This document shows positions 43,109 through 51,261 of a stretch of 64,000 nucleotides of DNA, in pieces; positions within the stretch are counted from its first letter, which is position 1, and every line of letters begins with the position of its first letter. The notes beneath the pieces were generated by a model. The model searched no databases. It saw only the letters and a program-made list of their open reading frames with translations, and was not told the origin of the DNA. Source of the DNA: SAR324 cluster bacterium (lineage in GTDB: Bacteria; SAR324; NAC60-12); the NCBI GenBank assembly GCA_015232315.1, contig JADFZZ010000015.1:1-64000 (forward strand), given 5' to 3'. The position numbers and the translations under genes were made by a program.

Positions 43109-44827
43109 ATGCCCGAAGCCATAAAAGCTCCAAGTCCAGGAATTCTCATGAACTCAACTTTGCAGAAGATTCTCAATCTTGCGAATATTGCCACAATCCT
43201 CGTCATTTTTGTTGTGGCACCAGCATTTTTTCTGTCACGCTGGGCTGATCCGGTCATTGAGCATATCAGTGCCCGTTTTATCATTCCGACCATCAACAAA
43301 TACATGCGGGATAATCCGGAATTGCTGAGTAATTTACCCGGACGCATTGATCGTGAAGCCGCGGCGACCATGGTCAATAATCTGTTGCGGGAAAGTCCCG
43401 ATCTGCTGAGTGATTACGTCCAGCATCTGGATCCGGTGCTCATGGCTGAAGCACTGAACCGGGCCGCCAGAAACACGCCTGAATTTTCCAGCAAATTCGC
43501 GCAAAAAGTCGATGGAAAAGCGATTGGTACGCAGGTCAACATTCTCGTCAAGCAGAATCCGGCGTTTGCCAGTGAAATGCTGAGTGTTCTTGATCCCAAT
43601 GCTCTGGCTGGCATGATCAATACAACGATGAAGAAAAACCCGGATTTCGCCTCCAGTCTGCTGGCGGAACTGGATGCGGCGATCATTGCCCAGACCGTCA
43701 ATAATTTGTTGAAACAAAACACCGAGTTTGTTTCAAAAGTGGTGGGAGGCATCGACACAAAAGTTTTGACTCAGGGAATGAATATTCTGCTGGAGCAACA
43801 TCAGAAATTTATTTCCGGCATTGCGGGTGGTCTCGACACCAGGATTCTGGCATTATCCATCAACAATTTGTTGAGAGAACATCCCAAAATGCTGTCTGAA
43901 TTGATCAGCGGCATGAACACTCAAGGACTGGCGGTAACCGTCAATCATGTCATCAAAGACAACCCACGATTGGCATCCAATCTGGTGGGCGACCTTGAAA
44001 CCGGCAATATTGCCGCTTCCATCAATTATCTGGTTGAAGATCACCCCATGCTGCTCTCTGACATGGTCGGTGGGATGAATGCCACCGCAGTGGGTACCGC
44101 GACCAACAATTTGCTCAAAGCCAATCCCAAATTTCTGCCGGTTCTTGTGAAAAGCATGGATCCCCAGGTGGTGGCCCATGCACTCAATGCCACACTTCAG
44201 GAAAATCCGGAATTTCTGGCGACAATGGCCAAAGATCTTGATATGCAGGCTGTTGGAACTTCGGTCAATCAATTGCTCAAGCAGAATCCAAGGTTGGTCT
44301 CCAATGTGCTGAAACCGGTCAACGTCAAACTGATCGCGGATGCGGCGAATATCCTGATGGAAGAAAATACAGGATTCATGAGCGAACTTATCGGCGGACT
44401 GGATGGAAAATTGCTGGGTGGAGCCATCACCGTGCTGATGATGAACAACCCGGGATTTCTGGCCAAAGTGGTCAAAAACATGGATCTCCAACCTTCTGTT
44501 GAAGCAGTCAACATCCTGTTGCGTGATAACCGGGATATTCAGAAAGAATTCCTGAAACATCTGGATGTTGACGCGATGATGGTTGTGCTGAATCGTAGTG
44601 AGGAGTATCTGATTCCTATGGTCAACACCTTGTTCAGTCGTGAAAACCTTATGGGACAAATGGCCTGGCGTGTCAGCGGGACTTTTGGCTACAATGTCAC
44701 CTTTCCAACAATTCCTGTCGCAGGTTCCCTGCATGGTGGCTACAAGCTGTCAGAAGAAGATCTTGGCCGTTTCTGGGACAACAAGGAAGGCCTGCAAATG
44801 GATAAACCCGCATCCAAAAAGAAATAA
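43109..44827 (+). CDS. Membrane-anchored protein of fifteen 27-residue repeats
   Basis: A 572-residue protein of no family I recognise. A short lead is followed by one membrane helix (about 22-42, ATILVIFVVAPAFFL). From about residue 90 to 494 it is built of about fifteen consecutive 27-residue units without gaps: hydrophobic-N-hydrophobic-L-hydrophobic, then a polar NP pair, F/L-hydrophobic-S, then a second hydrophobic run ending L/M-D/N, then four small residues before the next N. Each unit should form two helices, giving a long solenoid. The end (about 495-572) is not repetitive. Ribosome site GGAGG at five bases. The solenoid would project into the periplasm or cytoplasm depending on helix orientation, which cannot be settled here. 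Confidence 0.8.
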   Translation: MPEAIKAPSPGILMNSTLQKILNLANIATILVIFVVAPAFFLSRWADPVIEHISARFIIPTINKYMRDNPELLSNLPGRIDREAAATMVNNLLRESPDLLSDYVQHLDPVLMAEALNRAARNTPEFSSKFAQKVDGKAIGTQVNILVKQNPAFASEMLSVLDPNALAGMINTTMKKNPDFASSLLAELDAAIIAQTVNNLLKQNTEFVSKVVGGIDTKVLTQGMNILLEQHQKFISGIAGGLDTRILALSINNLLREHPKMLSELISGMNTQGLAVTVNHVIKDNPRLASNLVGDLETGNIAASINYLVEDHPMLLSDMVGGMNATAVGTATNNLLKANPKFLPVLVKSMDPQVVAHALNATLQENPEFLATMAKDLDMQAVGTSVNQLLKQNPRLVSNVLKPVNVKLIADAANILMEENTGFMSELIGGLDGKLLGGAITVLMMNNPGFLAKVVKNMDLQPSVEAVNILLRDNRDIQKEFLKHLDVDAMMVVLNRSEEYLIPMVNTLFSRENLMGQMAWRVSGTFGYNVTFPTIPVAGSLHGGYKLSEEDLGRFWDNKEGLQMDKPASKKK

Positions 44828-44851
44828 CCGAACCCGTTAGTGATAGGAATT

Positions 44852-45529
44852 ATGTCTGCTTTTATCGCGTTTCCTCTAAATTCCGAATTGGAACACAAAC
44901 TCAAGGAGGCCTGTCGGCGAGTCCGCAGGGAACCGCCTGAAATTCAGCATCTGCCATTTGTCATCGACTTGATCTGTGAATTGGTGGATGTCGGCATGAA
45001 TTTTTATTTTGCAGGGTTGATTCAACGATTAAAACTTGGAGGTTGGGGGATCACCATCATCAACATGGCACTGAAAACAGCCAAGGGCGGATTGCATGTG
45101 ATGATCCGCAAAATTCTCAAAAACATGACGAATGAACAATTGCATCCACTCATGGGCCTGTTGGAAGAAATGCTACTTGAACATGACGGAAAAGCTTCGT
45201 TGGGATTTCCCATTGAAGGCGAACTGGCAGAACGCTTGAAAGAAAATGTCAGGCGTATCCAGAACGAATCCCCACCCAGCCAGCATTCTGAATACACACT
45301 CACTGTCATGTACGCACTGACAGACACCGGTCTGGACTTTTATTTTCTGGAGGCTGCCCGCAGATTGCAGGTTGGCCAGTGGGGAATGAAAACCGTCAAT
45401 TGGGGGGTGGTCATTGCGCGAAAAGCCATTCATGGAGCCATGAAAAAACTACTCCCCACCCTGAATGATGAACAATTGGCGACACTTTCAGGATTTGTGG
45501 ATGAAATCATGATTGAAATCGCAGGCTAA
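44852..45529 (+). CDS. Two-copy internal-repeat protein, partner of the 27-residue repeat gene
   Basis: 225 residues made of two homologous halves of about 105 residues. Both begin with a FP-(L/I)-x2-EL-x3-LKE motif and share RR-x9-P, a hydrophobic helix with FYF, QWG or GGWG (residues LKLGGWG/LQVGQWG), a helix of IARKAIHGAMKK/TAKGGLHVMIRK, and a closing NDEQL/TNEQL-x-LE helix. I do not recognise a family. It lies 24 nt after the repeat gene with AGGAA before the ATG, so they probably form one unit. Hydrophobic helices without a signal peptide suggest a soluble helical or membrane-associated protein. Duplication shows the single unit is a stable domain. Confidence 0.7.
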   Translation: MSAFIAFPLNSELEHKLKEACRRVRREPPEIQHLPFVIDLICELVDVGMNFYFAGLIQRLKLGGWGITIINMALKTAKGGLHVMIRKILKNMTNEQLHPLMGLLEEMLLEHDGKASLGFPIEGELAERLKENVRRIQNESPPSQHSEYTLTVMYALTDTGLDFYFLEAARRLQVGQWGMKTVNWGVVIARKAIHGAMKKLLPTLNDEQLATLSGFVDEIMIEIAG

Positions 45530-45551
45530 CACCTCAGCAGAAACAGGCCCA

Positions 45552-45788
45552 ATGTTTGTTGAAATAAGAAAAATACCTGGATTATCGGTTGTCGGCAAAT
45601 TACCCGTGGGCATGGAACGAGGCGGATTTTTCCTGAACATGGAACATATTCTGTTTGTCAGTTTCGAAACCAGGATGATCAATCTTTATACCGATGAGAT
45701 CGTCTTTCATCTGTATTTTGAAGAAGATGCCATGTCTGAATACCAGCGACTCAAAACCCTGTTCACCAAAAAATATTGTGCCAAATAA
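45552..45788 (+). CDS. Small unknown protein
   Basis: 78 residues (MFVEIRKIPGLSVVGKLPVG...) with alternating beta-type segments and a short helix at the end. No family recognised. An in-frame TTG at 45513 would overlap the preceding gene; I chose the ATG, with AGG 7 nt upstream. It could be part of the operon with the two repeat proteins. No signal peptide or cysteine pair stands out, apart from one Cys near the end (KKYCAK). Confidence 0.5.
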   Translation: MFVEIRKIPGLSVVGKLPVGMERGGFFLNMEHILFVSFETRMINLYTDEIVFHLYFEEDAMSEYQRLKTLFTKKYCAK

Positions 45789-45801
45789 AATCCCCGCATC
45801 A

Positions 45802-46269
45802 ATGAATGCCTGCTACATGAAAGAAGCCCTTCAACTGGCAATGGATGGCATGAAAGCCCGAAAAGGAGGACCTTTTGGTGCGGTAATCGTGAGACAGGGT
45901 GAAGTGATTGGCCGAGGACAGAATCAGGTTACTTCCACCAATGATCCTACAGCTCATGCAGAAATTGTGGCGATTCGTGACGCGACGGCACAATCAGGCT
46001 CCTTTCAATTGAACGGTTGTGACATTTATACCAGTTGTGAACCTTGCCCCATGTGCCTGGGGGCCATCTACTGGGCGAGACTGGACCGGATCTACTATGC
46101 GGCAACCCGTGAAGACGCGGCCGTCATTGGTTTTGATGATCGGGCAATTTATGACGAATATCTGAAACCGGTTTCAGAACGTTCTCTTCCCATGTCGCAG
46201 TTCTTACGGGATGAGGCACTTGATGTTTTTGAAATATGGGCAAATCTGAATTCAAAAATCTGTTATTGA
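45802..46269 (+). CDS. guaD: Guanine deaminase
   Basis: 155 residues of the cytidine-deaminase-like fold, with the zinc motif HAE (52-54) and CPMC pair (PCPMC, 81-85). GGPFGAVIV, TSTNDPTAHAEIVAIR and YTSCEPCPMCLGAIYWAR closely follow the Bacillus-type guanine deaminase. It converts guanine to xanthine plus ammonia. The tRNA adenosine deaminase TadA has the same fold, but the TSTNDPTAH stretch and the C-terminal region fit GuaD better. It lies 13 nt after the small unknown gene. No ribosome site is obvious at 45802; ATG at 45817 is an alternative. Confidence 0.88.
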   Translation: MNACYMKEALQLAMDGMKARKGGPFGAVIVRQGEVIGRGQNQVTSTNDPTAHAEIVAIRDATAQSGSFQLNGCDIYTSCEPCPMCLGAIYWARLDRIYYAATREDAAVIGFDDRAIYDEYLKPVSERSLPMSQFLRDEALDVFEIWANLNSKICY

Positions 46270-46316
46270 ATTTCTGGTAAGTCCGTTTGGTTAATCTATA
46301 TTGAGAGAGTGTGTCT

Positions 46317-47057
46317 ATGAAAAAATGGATAGTGCTATGGACTTTGGGGCTGTTTTTTATCACAACTCAACAAAGCCATGCGGAAAAATATCTGTGGGGT
46401 GTCGAAGATCTTCAATATTTCCCGTTATATTCCAGTGAGGGCGAGACCTATCTGGGCTATGCTTCTGATCTGTTCAATCTCTTTGAAAAAACAGAAAAAC
46501 TGGAGATGGAGATAAAACCCTTTCCTGTCAAACGTCTGTATGACAATTTTTTTGCGGGAAAAATTGACTTCAAATTTCCTGATCACCCCAACTGGCAGAC
46601 AGATCTGAGGAAAGATATCCAGATTATTTACAGTGATCCTGTGATTGACTATATTGATGGCTGTATGGTCTTGCCCGCGAAAGTGGGAAAAGGTCTGTCA
46701 AGCATTAAAGTGCTTGGAACAGTGCGTGGATTTACAGCATGGGATTATCTGGATCAGATCAAATCTGGTTCGATCAAGGTCTCTGAAAATAATTCATTCA
46801 CAGGACTGTTACAGCAAGTGATTATGGGAAGGGTTGACTGTGCCTATATCAATATCACAGTTGCCCGTTATCAATTGAATGAAATTTTGAAAAAACCAGG
46901 TGGTGCGGTATTTGATCCAAGTCTTCCACACACCAGTGATTCATACAAAATATCCTCTAAAAAACATCCTGAGGTTATTGAAAAATTTAACAAATTTCTC
47001 AATGGACATGCTGGTGAAATAGCGGTGCTCAAAGCAAAATACAACATAAGCCCTTGA
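46317..47057 (+). CDS. Periplasmic solute-binding protein, SBP_bac_3-like
   Basis: 246 residues with a Sec signal peptide (about 1-22, cut after SHA). The mature part has a two-lobe binding-protein layout (GYASDLFNLFEK, KIDFKFPDHPNWQTDLRK, and a second-lobe AYINITVARYQLNEIL), similar to extracellular solute-binding domains (family 3). It is shorter than most transporter binding proteins (about 260-280 residues). No permease genes are linked, so it may be a sensor-type binding protein or a stand-alone one. GAGAGAG precedes the ATG; a GTG two codons earlier is less likely. Confidence 0.6.
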   Translation: MKKWIVLWTLGLFFITTQQSHAEKYLWGVEDLQYFPLYSSEGETYLGYASDLFNLFEKTEKLEMEIKPFPVKRLYDNFFAGKIDFKFPDHPNWQTDLRKDIQIIYSDPVIDYIDGCMVLPAKVGKGLSSIKVLGTVRGFTAWDYLDQIKSGSIKVSENNSFTGLLQQVIMGRVDCAYINITVARYQLNEILKKPGGAVFDPSLPHTSDSYKISSKKHPEVIEKFNKFLNGHAGEIAVLKAKYNISP

Positions 47058-47290
47058 TAGAAGAGCTTTTCACGGAGAAAATATGCGGGAAGCCATTGAA
47101 CAGAAAATCACGGATATACAGACTCCGGGGTATCTCAGAATATTTGCCCTGCGATACCGTCGTTTTTAGCCACAGAACCCCCGCCCCAGATGGTGCGTAG
47201 ACTATGTTACCGATTGGTCTACGATGTGATCCCAGAGTGGCATGTAATCGTTTAGAATGTTTTCCTGATTTTCTTTGTTGAGAGGTTTTT
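47058..47290. other. Gap with short open frame and inverted repeat
   Basis: Between the binding protein and the Rpn-like gene. An open frame of 28 codons (47083-47169, MREAIEQKITD...) has GGAG at seven bases, but shows no recognisable family and may be chance. CGTAGAC (47196-47202) and GTCTACG (47217-47223) form a 7-bp inverted repeat, a possible regulatory hairpin ahead of the downstream gene. Confidence 0.3.
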
Positions 47291-48256
47291 ATGAAACGAT
47301 TGATCAACCCCTTGATTGACTGTGTGTTCAAGGCCATTCTGGGTGATCCGGAGCACAAGGGGATTCTGATTCATTTTCTCAACAGTATCCTCAAGCAGAA
47401 TTGCCCCATCACCGATGTAGAAATCCTCAACCCCTACAACGCCAAGGAATTCCTCAACGACAAACTCACAGTGGTGGATGTCAAGGCTCAGGATGCGCAA
47501 GGACATCTTTATCAGATCGAAGTGCAACTGACACTTGAACGATGTCTGAGTGAACGCATGCTGTACAACTGGAGCGTGCTTTACAAAAAACAAATTGAGG
47601 AAGGTGAAGATTATTCCCGACTTCATCCGGTCATTGCCATCTGGTTGCTGGACGGCACCCTATTTTCGGAATCATCTGTTGTGCATCATCATTTTCAGGT
47701 GTATGATTCTCAACATCAGGTCAGTCTGACGGATCATTGTGCTATTCATGTTCTGGAATTGCCCAAATGGAAAAAACCGGAACACCATCCACTCGAACCG
47801 GAAGATGCCTGGATGTATTTTTTCGAGGAAGCCAGACACTGGGAGAATCTCCCGGAAGAACTTCAACCCATTGAACCTTTGAGGGATGCCATGAGTGTCA
47901 TGAAACGTTTTGCCGAAAGAGATGCCGATTACTGGTTGTATGAAGCCCGCCTGGAAGGCCAACGACTGCAACGGTTCCGTGAAAACGAAATGCTGCGTGT
48001 TGAACGTGAAAAACAAAAGGCGGAGGATGATTTGAAACAGGCTCGTCAGATGTTGGAAGAAACCCGGAAGCAGACAGAGCAAGCACAACAGAACGCTGAG
48101 CAAGCACAACAGAAAGCTGAGCAAGCACAACAGAAAGCTGAACAGGAAAAACAGAAAGCTGAGCAGGAATTGAACATGGAGCGGCAGGAAACAAACAAAT
48201 TACGGGAACTGCTCAAACAAGCGGGAATTAATCCTGACACAGCCATGAAATCCTGA
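47291..48256 (+). CDS. Rpn/PD-(D/E)XK nuclease-transposase family protein with coiled-coil tail
   Basis: 321 residues. The N-terminal part (NPLIDCVFKAILGD, VVDVKAQDAQGHLYQIEVQLT) has the D..E-x-Q core of the PD-(D/E)XK family found in Rpn-type recombination-promoting nucleases and PF12784 transposase-like proteins. The C-terminal third is a strong coiled coil with heptads EQAQQKA, encoded by 21-bp tandem repeats at 48077-48160. Rpn proteins raise recombination and cut DNA; activity here is inferred. These genes occur in multiple copies in many bacteria. No transposon ends are obvious around it. Confidence 0.78.
   Translation: MKRLINPLIDCVFKAILGDPEHKGILIHFLNSILKQNCPITDVEILNPYNAKEFLNDKLTVVDVKAQDAQGHLYQIEVQLTLERCLSERMLYNWSVLYKKQIEEGEDYSRLHPVIAIWLLDGTLFSESSVVHHHFQVYDSQHQVSLTDHCAIHVLELPKWKKPEHHPLEPEDAWMYFFEEARHWENLPEELQPIEPLRDAMSVMKRFAERDADYWLYEARLEGQRLQRFRENEMLRVEREKQKAEDDLKQARQMLEETRKQTEQAQQNAEQAQQKAEQAQQKAEQEKQKAEQELNMERQETNKLRELLKQAGINPDTAMKS
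48077..48160 (+). repeat. 21-bp coding tandem repeats in the Rpn-like gene
   Basis: Four near-identical 21-bp units, GAGCAAGCACAACAGAAAGCT type, encode EQAQQNA, EQAQQKA, EQAQQKA and EQEKQKA. Copies 2 and 3 are identical at the DNA level, so the array may have expanded recently by slippage and could vary in length among strains while keeping the reading frame. Confidence 0.7.
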
Positions 48257-48312
48257 GCCAGTCCCAGTCCAAAGTTTTGAAACAAGGTAGACTGGATCAC
48301 CATGATGGGTAC

Positions 48313-48585
48313 TCAATTGCGGATATCCCAGAGAGTCCACAGTCCAATCAGAATAAATCCGGCGCCAGCAATAATTTTGAGCCAGCGGGGGTTGATGAGG
48401 TGGCTCAACTGACTTCCCACGAGAACGGCCAGAAAAGAAGACAGCACCAAGGCTGAGGCAGAAGCCGCAAAAACACCCCATTTGCTCAATTCCTGATTGG
48501 TAGAAAACATCAGGGTGGCAAGCTGGGTTTTATCACCAAGTTCCGCCAAAAACACACTTGCGAAAACAAACCATAATTCTTTCAT
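48313..48585 (-). CDS. Half-size GDT1/TMEM165 (UPF0016) family transporter
   Basis: 90 residues with three membrane helices and the family motif ELGDKTQLAT (E-x-G-D-K-T) near the N-terminus. UPF0016 members usually have two such halves in one 200-residue protein and transport Mn2+, Ca2+ or H+; single-half proteins are known to pair with a second half-size copy or homodimerise. No second copy lies nearby. GGAG is four bases before the ATG. Confidence 0.82.
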   Translation of the reverse strand: MKELWFVFASVFLAELGDKTQLATLMFSTNQELSKWGVFAASASALVLSSFLAVLVGSQLSHLINPRWLKIIAGAGFILIGLWTLWDIRN

Positions 48586-48659
48586 AACACTCCGTTAACA
48601 GTCGGTCATTTTCATGTTTAAAAAATTTCAAACAACCGCGTCATGGTTCTAAAAAAGCC

Positions 48660-48688
48660 TTGTTTTGTCAAGATAACTCATGTATTAC
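48660..48688 (+). promoter_or_regulatory. Candidate tRNA promoter
   Basis: TTGTTT (48660-48665) and TATTAC (48683-48688) are spaced 17 bases apart, followed by GC-rich CGGCGC, as in stringently controlled stable-RNA promoters. The tRNA begins about 15 nt beyond the -10 box, leaving a short 5' leader. Assigned by sequence match and position only. Confidence 0.45.
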
Positions 48689-48703
48689 CGGCGCTTTCCT
48701 TTT

Positions 48704-48781
48704 GGCAAGGTAGCTCAATTGGTTGAGAGCGCAGGATTCATAACCCTGAGGTTGGGGGTTCAATTCCCCCCCTTGCTACCA
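48704..48781 (+). tRNA. tRNA-Met (anticodon CAT)
   Basis: 78 nt with encoded CCA. Acceptor arms GGCAAGG/CCTTGCT (with a G-U first pair), D-arm GCTC/GAGC, anticodon loop TTCATAA in CAGGA/CCCTG, and T-arm GGGGG-TTCAATT-CCCCC all fold. The anticodon stem lacks the GGG/CCC pairs of initiator tRNA, so it is elongator Met. A lysidine-modified Ile-CAT tRNA cannot be fully ruled out from sequence. The innermost anticodon-stem pair is A-C. Confidence 0.93.
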
Positions 48782-48816
48782 TTTTCCTCATTGCGACAGC
48801 CCCTCAGTTCAGCAAA

Positions 48817-50109
48817 TCATTCCCTATCTTTCAGTGGAATCTCCAGACGTGCGCGAACAGCCGATGCGTGAGCATACAAGCCTTCACTTTCAGCGAATTC
48901 CATAATGGCCGTGCTGTCCTGACGCAGGCGTTGAGCAGAATAGCCAATCACCGAGGTTGTTTTAATGAAATCCTGAACTCCCAGCGGAGAAGAGAATTTC
49001 GCACAACCTGAAGTGGGCAGAGTGTGGTTGGGGCCTGCAAAATAATCGCCCACAGGCTCAGGGCTATAAGGTCCCATGAACACCGCACCCGCATTCCGGA
49101 TTTTGTGTAGCTTTTCGAAGGGATCAGGGATCAGGAGTTCCAGATGTTCCGGGGCAAACACATTAATGGCGTCAAAAATGTCATCAACATGTTCTTCCAC
49201 CACAATCGCTGAGTTATTGAGGAAAGAGGCTTCGATGATTTCCCGACGGGGAAGGGTGGGAATGATTTCTTCCAGCCATGCGGCGACACTCAGAGCCTGT
49301 TGCGAAGAGTTTGTCACAAGGACAGCCCGGGCGTCAGGATCGTGCTCAGCTTGTGACAACATATCGCGGCCAAGATATTCCACAGGAATCTCGGGTTGTG
49401 TGCAGGCAATCATGATTTCACTGGGACCCGCAAATGAATCAATTCCGACAATTCCGTAGACCTGCCGTTTGGCTTCCGCAACCCAGGCGTTTCCTGGGCC
49501 GGTTATTTTATATACAGGTTCAATCGTTTCTGTGCCATAGGCCAATGCGCCGATCGCCTGGGCACCTCCAACCGCATAGATTTCAGTAATTCCCAATAAT
49601 TCCAGTGTTGCCAGAATCAGCGTGTGGGGCAATCCGCTTTCTGTCGGCGGCGACACAACCACAATTCTGGGCACTCCAGCCACCTGTGCCGGAATCACAT
49701 TCATCAACACTGTCGATGGATAGACCGCGCGTCCCCCCGGAACATAGATGCCAACGCAATCAATGGGGGATACTTTCCATCCCAAAATGGCGCCATCTTT
49801 CTCAAAACGGAGTTGCGTTTCTGTTTTTTGCCGTTGATGGAATTCCTTGATATTGGTGGCGGCTCGACAAATGGTTTCTTTCAGGGAGGGGGGCAGTGCT
49901 GACAAAGCCTGTTTTAACGCGTCTGGAGGAACCTTGAATTGCGTCAACGCGATTTTGTCAAATTGCCGGGTGTATCCAGCCAAAGCCGCATCCCCTGTTT
50001 GTTTGACAGTTTCCAGAATCTGGCGCACAGAGGCCGAAATATCACGGGTGGGCACGTCTGCCAGATTTTGCAGATATTGAGACATTCCTTCAAAAATACG
50101 TACTTTCAT
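48817..50109 (-). CDS. hisD: Histidinol dehydrogenase
   Basis: 430 residues, the usual length. CVGIYVPGGRAVYPSTVLMN, VGGAQAIGALAYG, KITGPGN, DSFAGPSEI and the zinc/substrate region SQAEHDPDA and APEHLEL are HisD signatures. It performs the last two oxidations from L-histidinol to histidine with NAD+. It stands alone, without other his genes in the window. Confidence 0.96.
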   Translation of the reverse strand: MKVRIFEGMSQYLQNLADVPTRDISASVRQILETVKQTGDAALAGYTRQFDKIALTQFKVPPDALKQALSALPPSLKETICRAATNIKEFHQRQKTETQLRFEKDGAILGWKVSPIDCVGIYVPGGRAVYPSTVLMNVIPAQVAGVPRIVVVSPPTESGLPHTLILATLELLGITEIYAVGGAQAIGALAYGTETIEPVYKITGPGNAWVAEAKRQVYGIVGIDSFAGPSEIMIACTQPEIPVEYLGRDMLSQAEHDPDARAVLVTNSSQQALSVAAWLEEIIPTLPRREIIEASFLNNSAIVVEEHVDDIFDAINVFAPEHLELLIPDPFEKLHKIRNAGAVFMGPYSPEPVGDYFAGPNHTLPTSGCAKFSSPLGVQDFIKTTSVIGYSAQRLRQDSTAIMEFAESEGLYAHASAVRARLEIPLKDRE

Positions 50110-50124
50110 AACGCCGTTTCCAAT

Positions 50125-51261
50125 CTATTTGAATTTCACCAGAAGCATAGCGATATCATCGGTTTTATGCATACTGCCAGTGTATTGATGGAGTAATTTT
50201 ACCATGTTTTTCAGAACGGCAGGATATTGGATAGATCGCTCAAAGTAAATACTCATCTGCGGAATTCCGAGAAAACATTTATTTTCGTTCATACATTCAG
50301 AATATCCATCCGTATAGAGTAGCAGTTGATCGCCTGATGAAATCCTGATTTCAGCTTCCTCATAGTGTTTTTGGGCTTCCAGCAGTTTGAGCGGCAATCC
50401 TGAATGTGTTTTCAGGACAGAAACCCGATGCTGTTGGTTTTGATAGATCAAAGGCGGAGTGTGTCCGGCACAAGCATAGCGCAGAGTTCTTGAGGGATGA
50501 TGAAAGATGGAATAAAACATGGTGAGATATTGTTGGGTGGGCAACGTATCCCATAACGCCTGATTGAGTTTGACCAACGCATCGGAGGGTGAAAGATCCT
50601 TACTGGTCAAAATTCGCAGATACCCCCGAACCAGCGTCATGGTGACCATGGCGGGAGCCCCATGTCCGCTGACATCCGCCATCACAAAAGCTGTATGCTC
50701 ATCATCAATGGGAAAGGTATCATAATAATCACCACTGGCGTATTCAGTCGGTTCATAAAAAATTTCTACGTCAAAAAAAGGCGTTTGGGGGACCTGACTG
50801 ACCAGCAGTTTTTTCTGGATGTCGCCGACTTCCTCCAGTTGTTCGGCCAACTGATTTTTTAATTCAAGAATTTCATGATATTGGGCATCCATCCGCAGTG
50901 CGGTATGAATGCGTGCGTTCAACTCAAGTTCATGAACCGGTTTGGTGATATAGTCCACAGCACCAAAATCCAGACAGGATGCGAGCATCGTTTTTTCATT
51001 CTCACTGGTCAGCATGATGACAGGAATGTTGTAGTGGGATTTTTTTAAAAATTTAAGGACAGCAATTCCGTCCATTTCAGGCATGTATAAATCCAACAGA
51101 ATCAGATCAGGTTTCTGTTCGTTCAGCACCGTTTCAAGTTCTCGACTGTTCATCAACGACAAAATATCAAAGCCGCTGTTTTTTAATAGCAATACCATGA
51201 ACTTGAGCACATCCGGTGAATCATCCACCACAAGGATCAGGGGTCTGGTATCTTGATTCAC
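50125..51261 (-). CDS. Response regulator with RsbU/SpoIIE-type PP2C phosphatase (second copy)
   Basis: 378 residues: receiver domain (Asp in LLDLYMPEMDG, Lys in TKPV) about 10-125, coiled coil about 135-155, and PP2C domain about 165-378 with SGDYYDTF, ADVSGHGAPAMV and LYTDGYSEC. The layout is that of the copy at 21.95 kb. It starts with GTG, four bases inside the stop of the hybrid kinase gene (GTGA overlap), so the two should be co-expressed. Partner-switch control of a sigma factor is the usual role of the family and is inferred. Confidence 0.92.
   Translation of the reverse strand: MNQDTRPLILVVDDSPDVLKFMVLLLKNSGFDILSLMNSRELETVLNEQKPDLILLDLYMPEMDGIAVLKFLKKSHYNIPVIMLTSENEKTMLASCLDFGAVDYITKPVHELELNARIHTALRMDAQYHEILELKNQLAEQLEEVGDIQKKLLVSQVPQTPFFDVEIFYEPTEYASGDYYDTFPIDDEHTAFVMADVSGHGAPAMVTMTLVRGYLRILTSKDLSPSDALVKLNQALWDTLPTQQYLTMFYSIFHHPSRTLRYACAGHTPPLIYQNQQHRVSVLKTHSGLPLKLLEAQKHYEEAEIRISSGDQLLLYTDGYSECMNENKCFLGIPQMSIYFERSIQYPAVLKNMVKLLHQYTGSMHKTDDIAMLLVKFK

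Noticed and set aside
43853-44734. 293-codon minus-strand frame opposite the 27-residue repeat gene
   Set aside because: Its His/Gln-rich repeats follow from the periodic codons of the plus-strand gene, which has the GGAGG site and the membrane helix.
48704-48781. Initiator tRNA or Ile-CAT tRNA
   Set aside because: The anticodon stem lacks the three G-C pairs of an initiator, and Ile-CAT cannot be distinguished without modification data; elongator Met is the simplest call.
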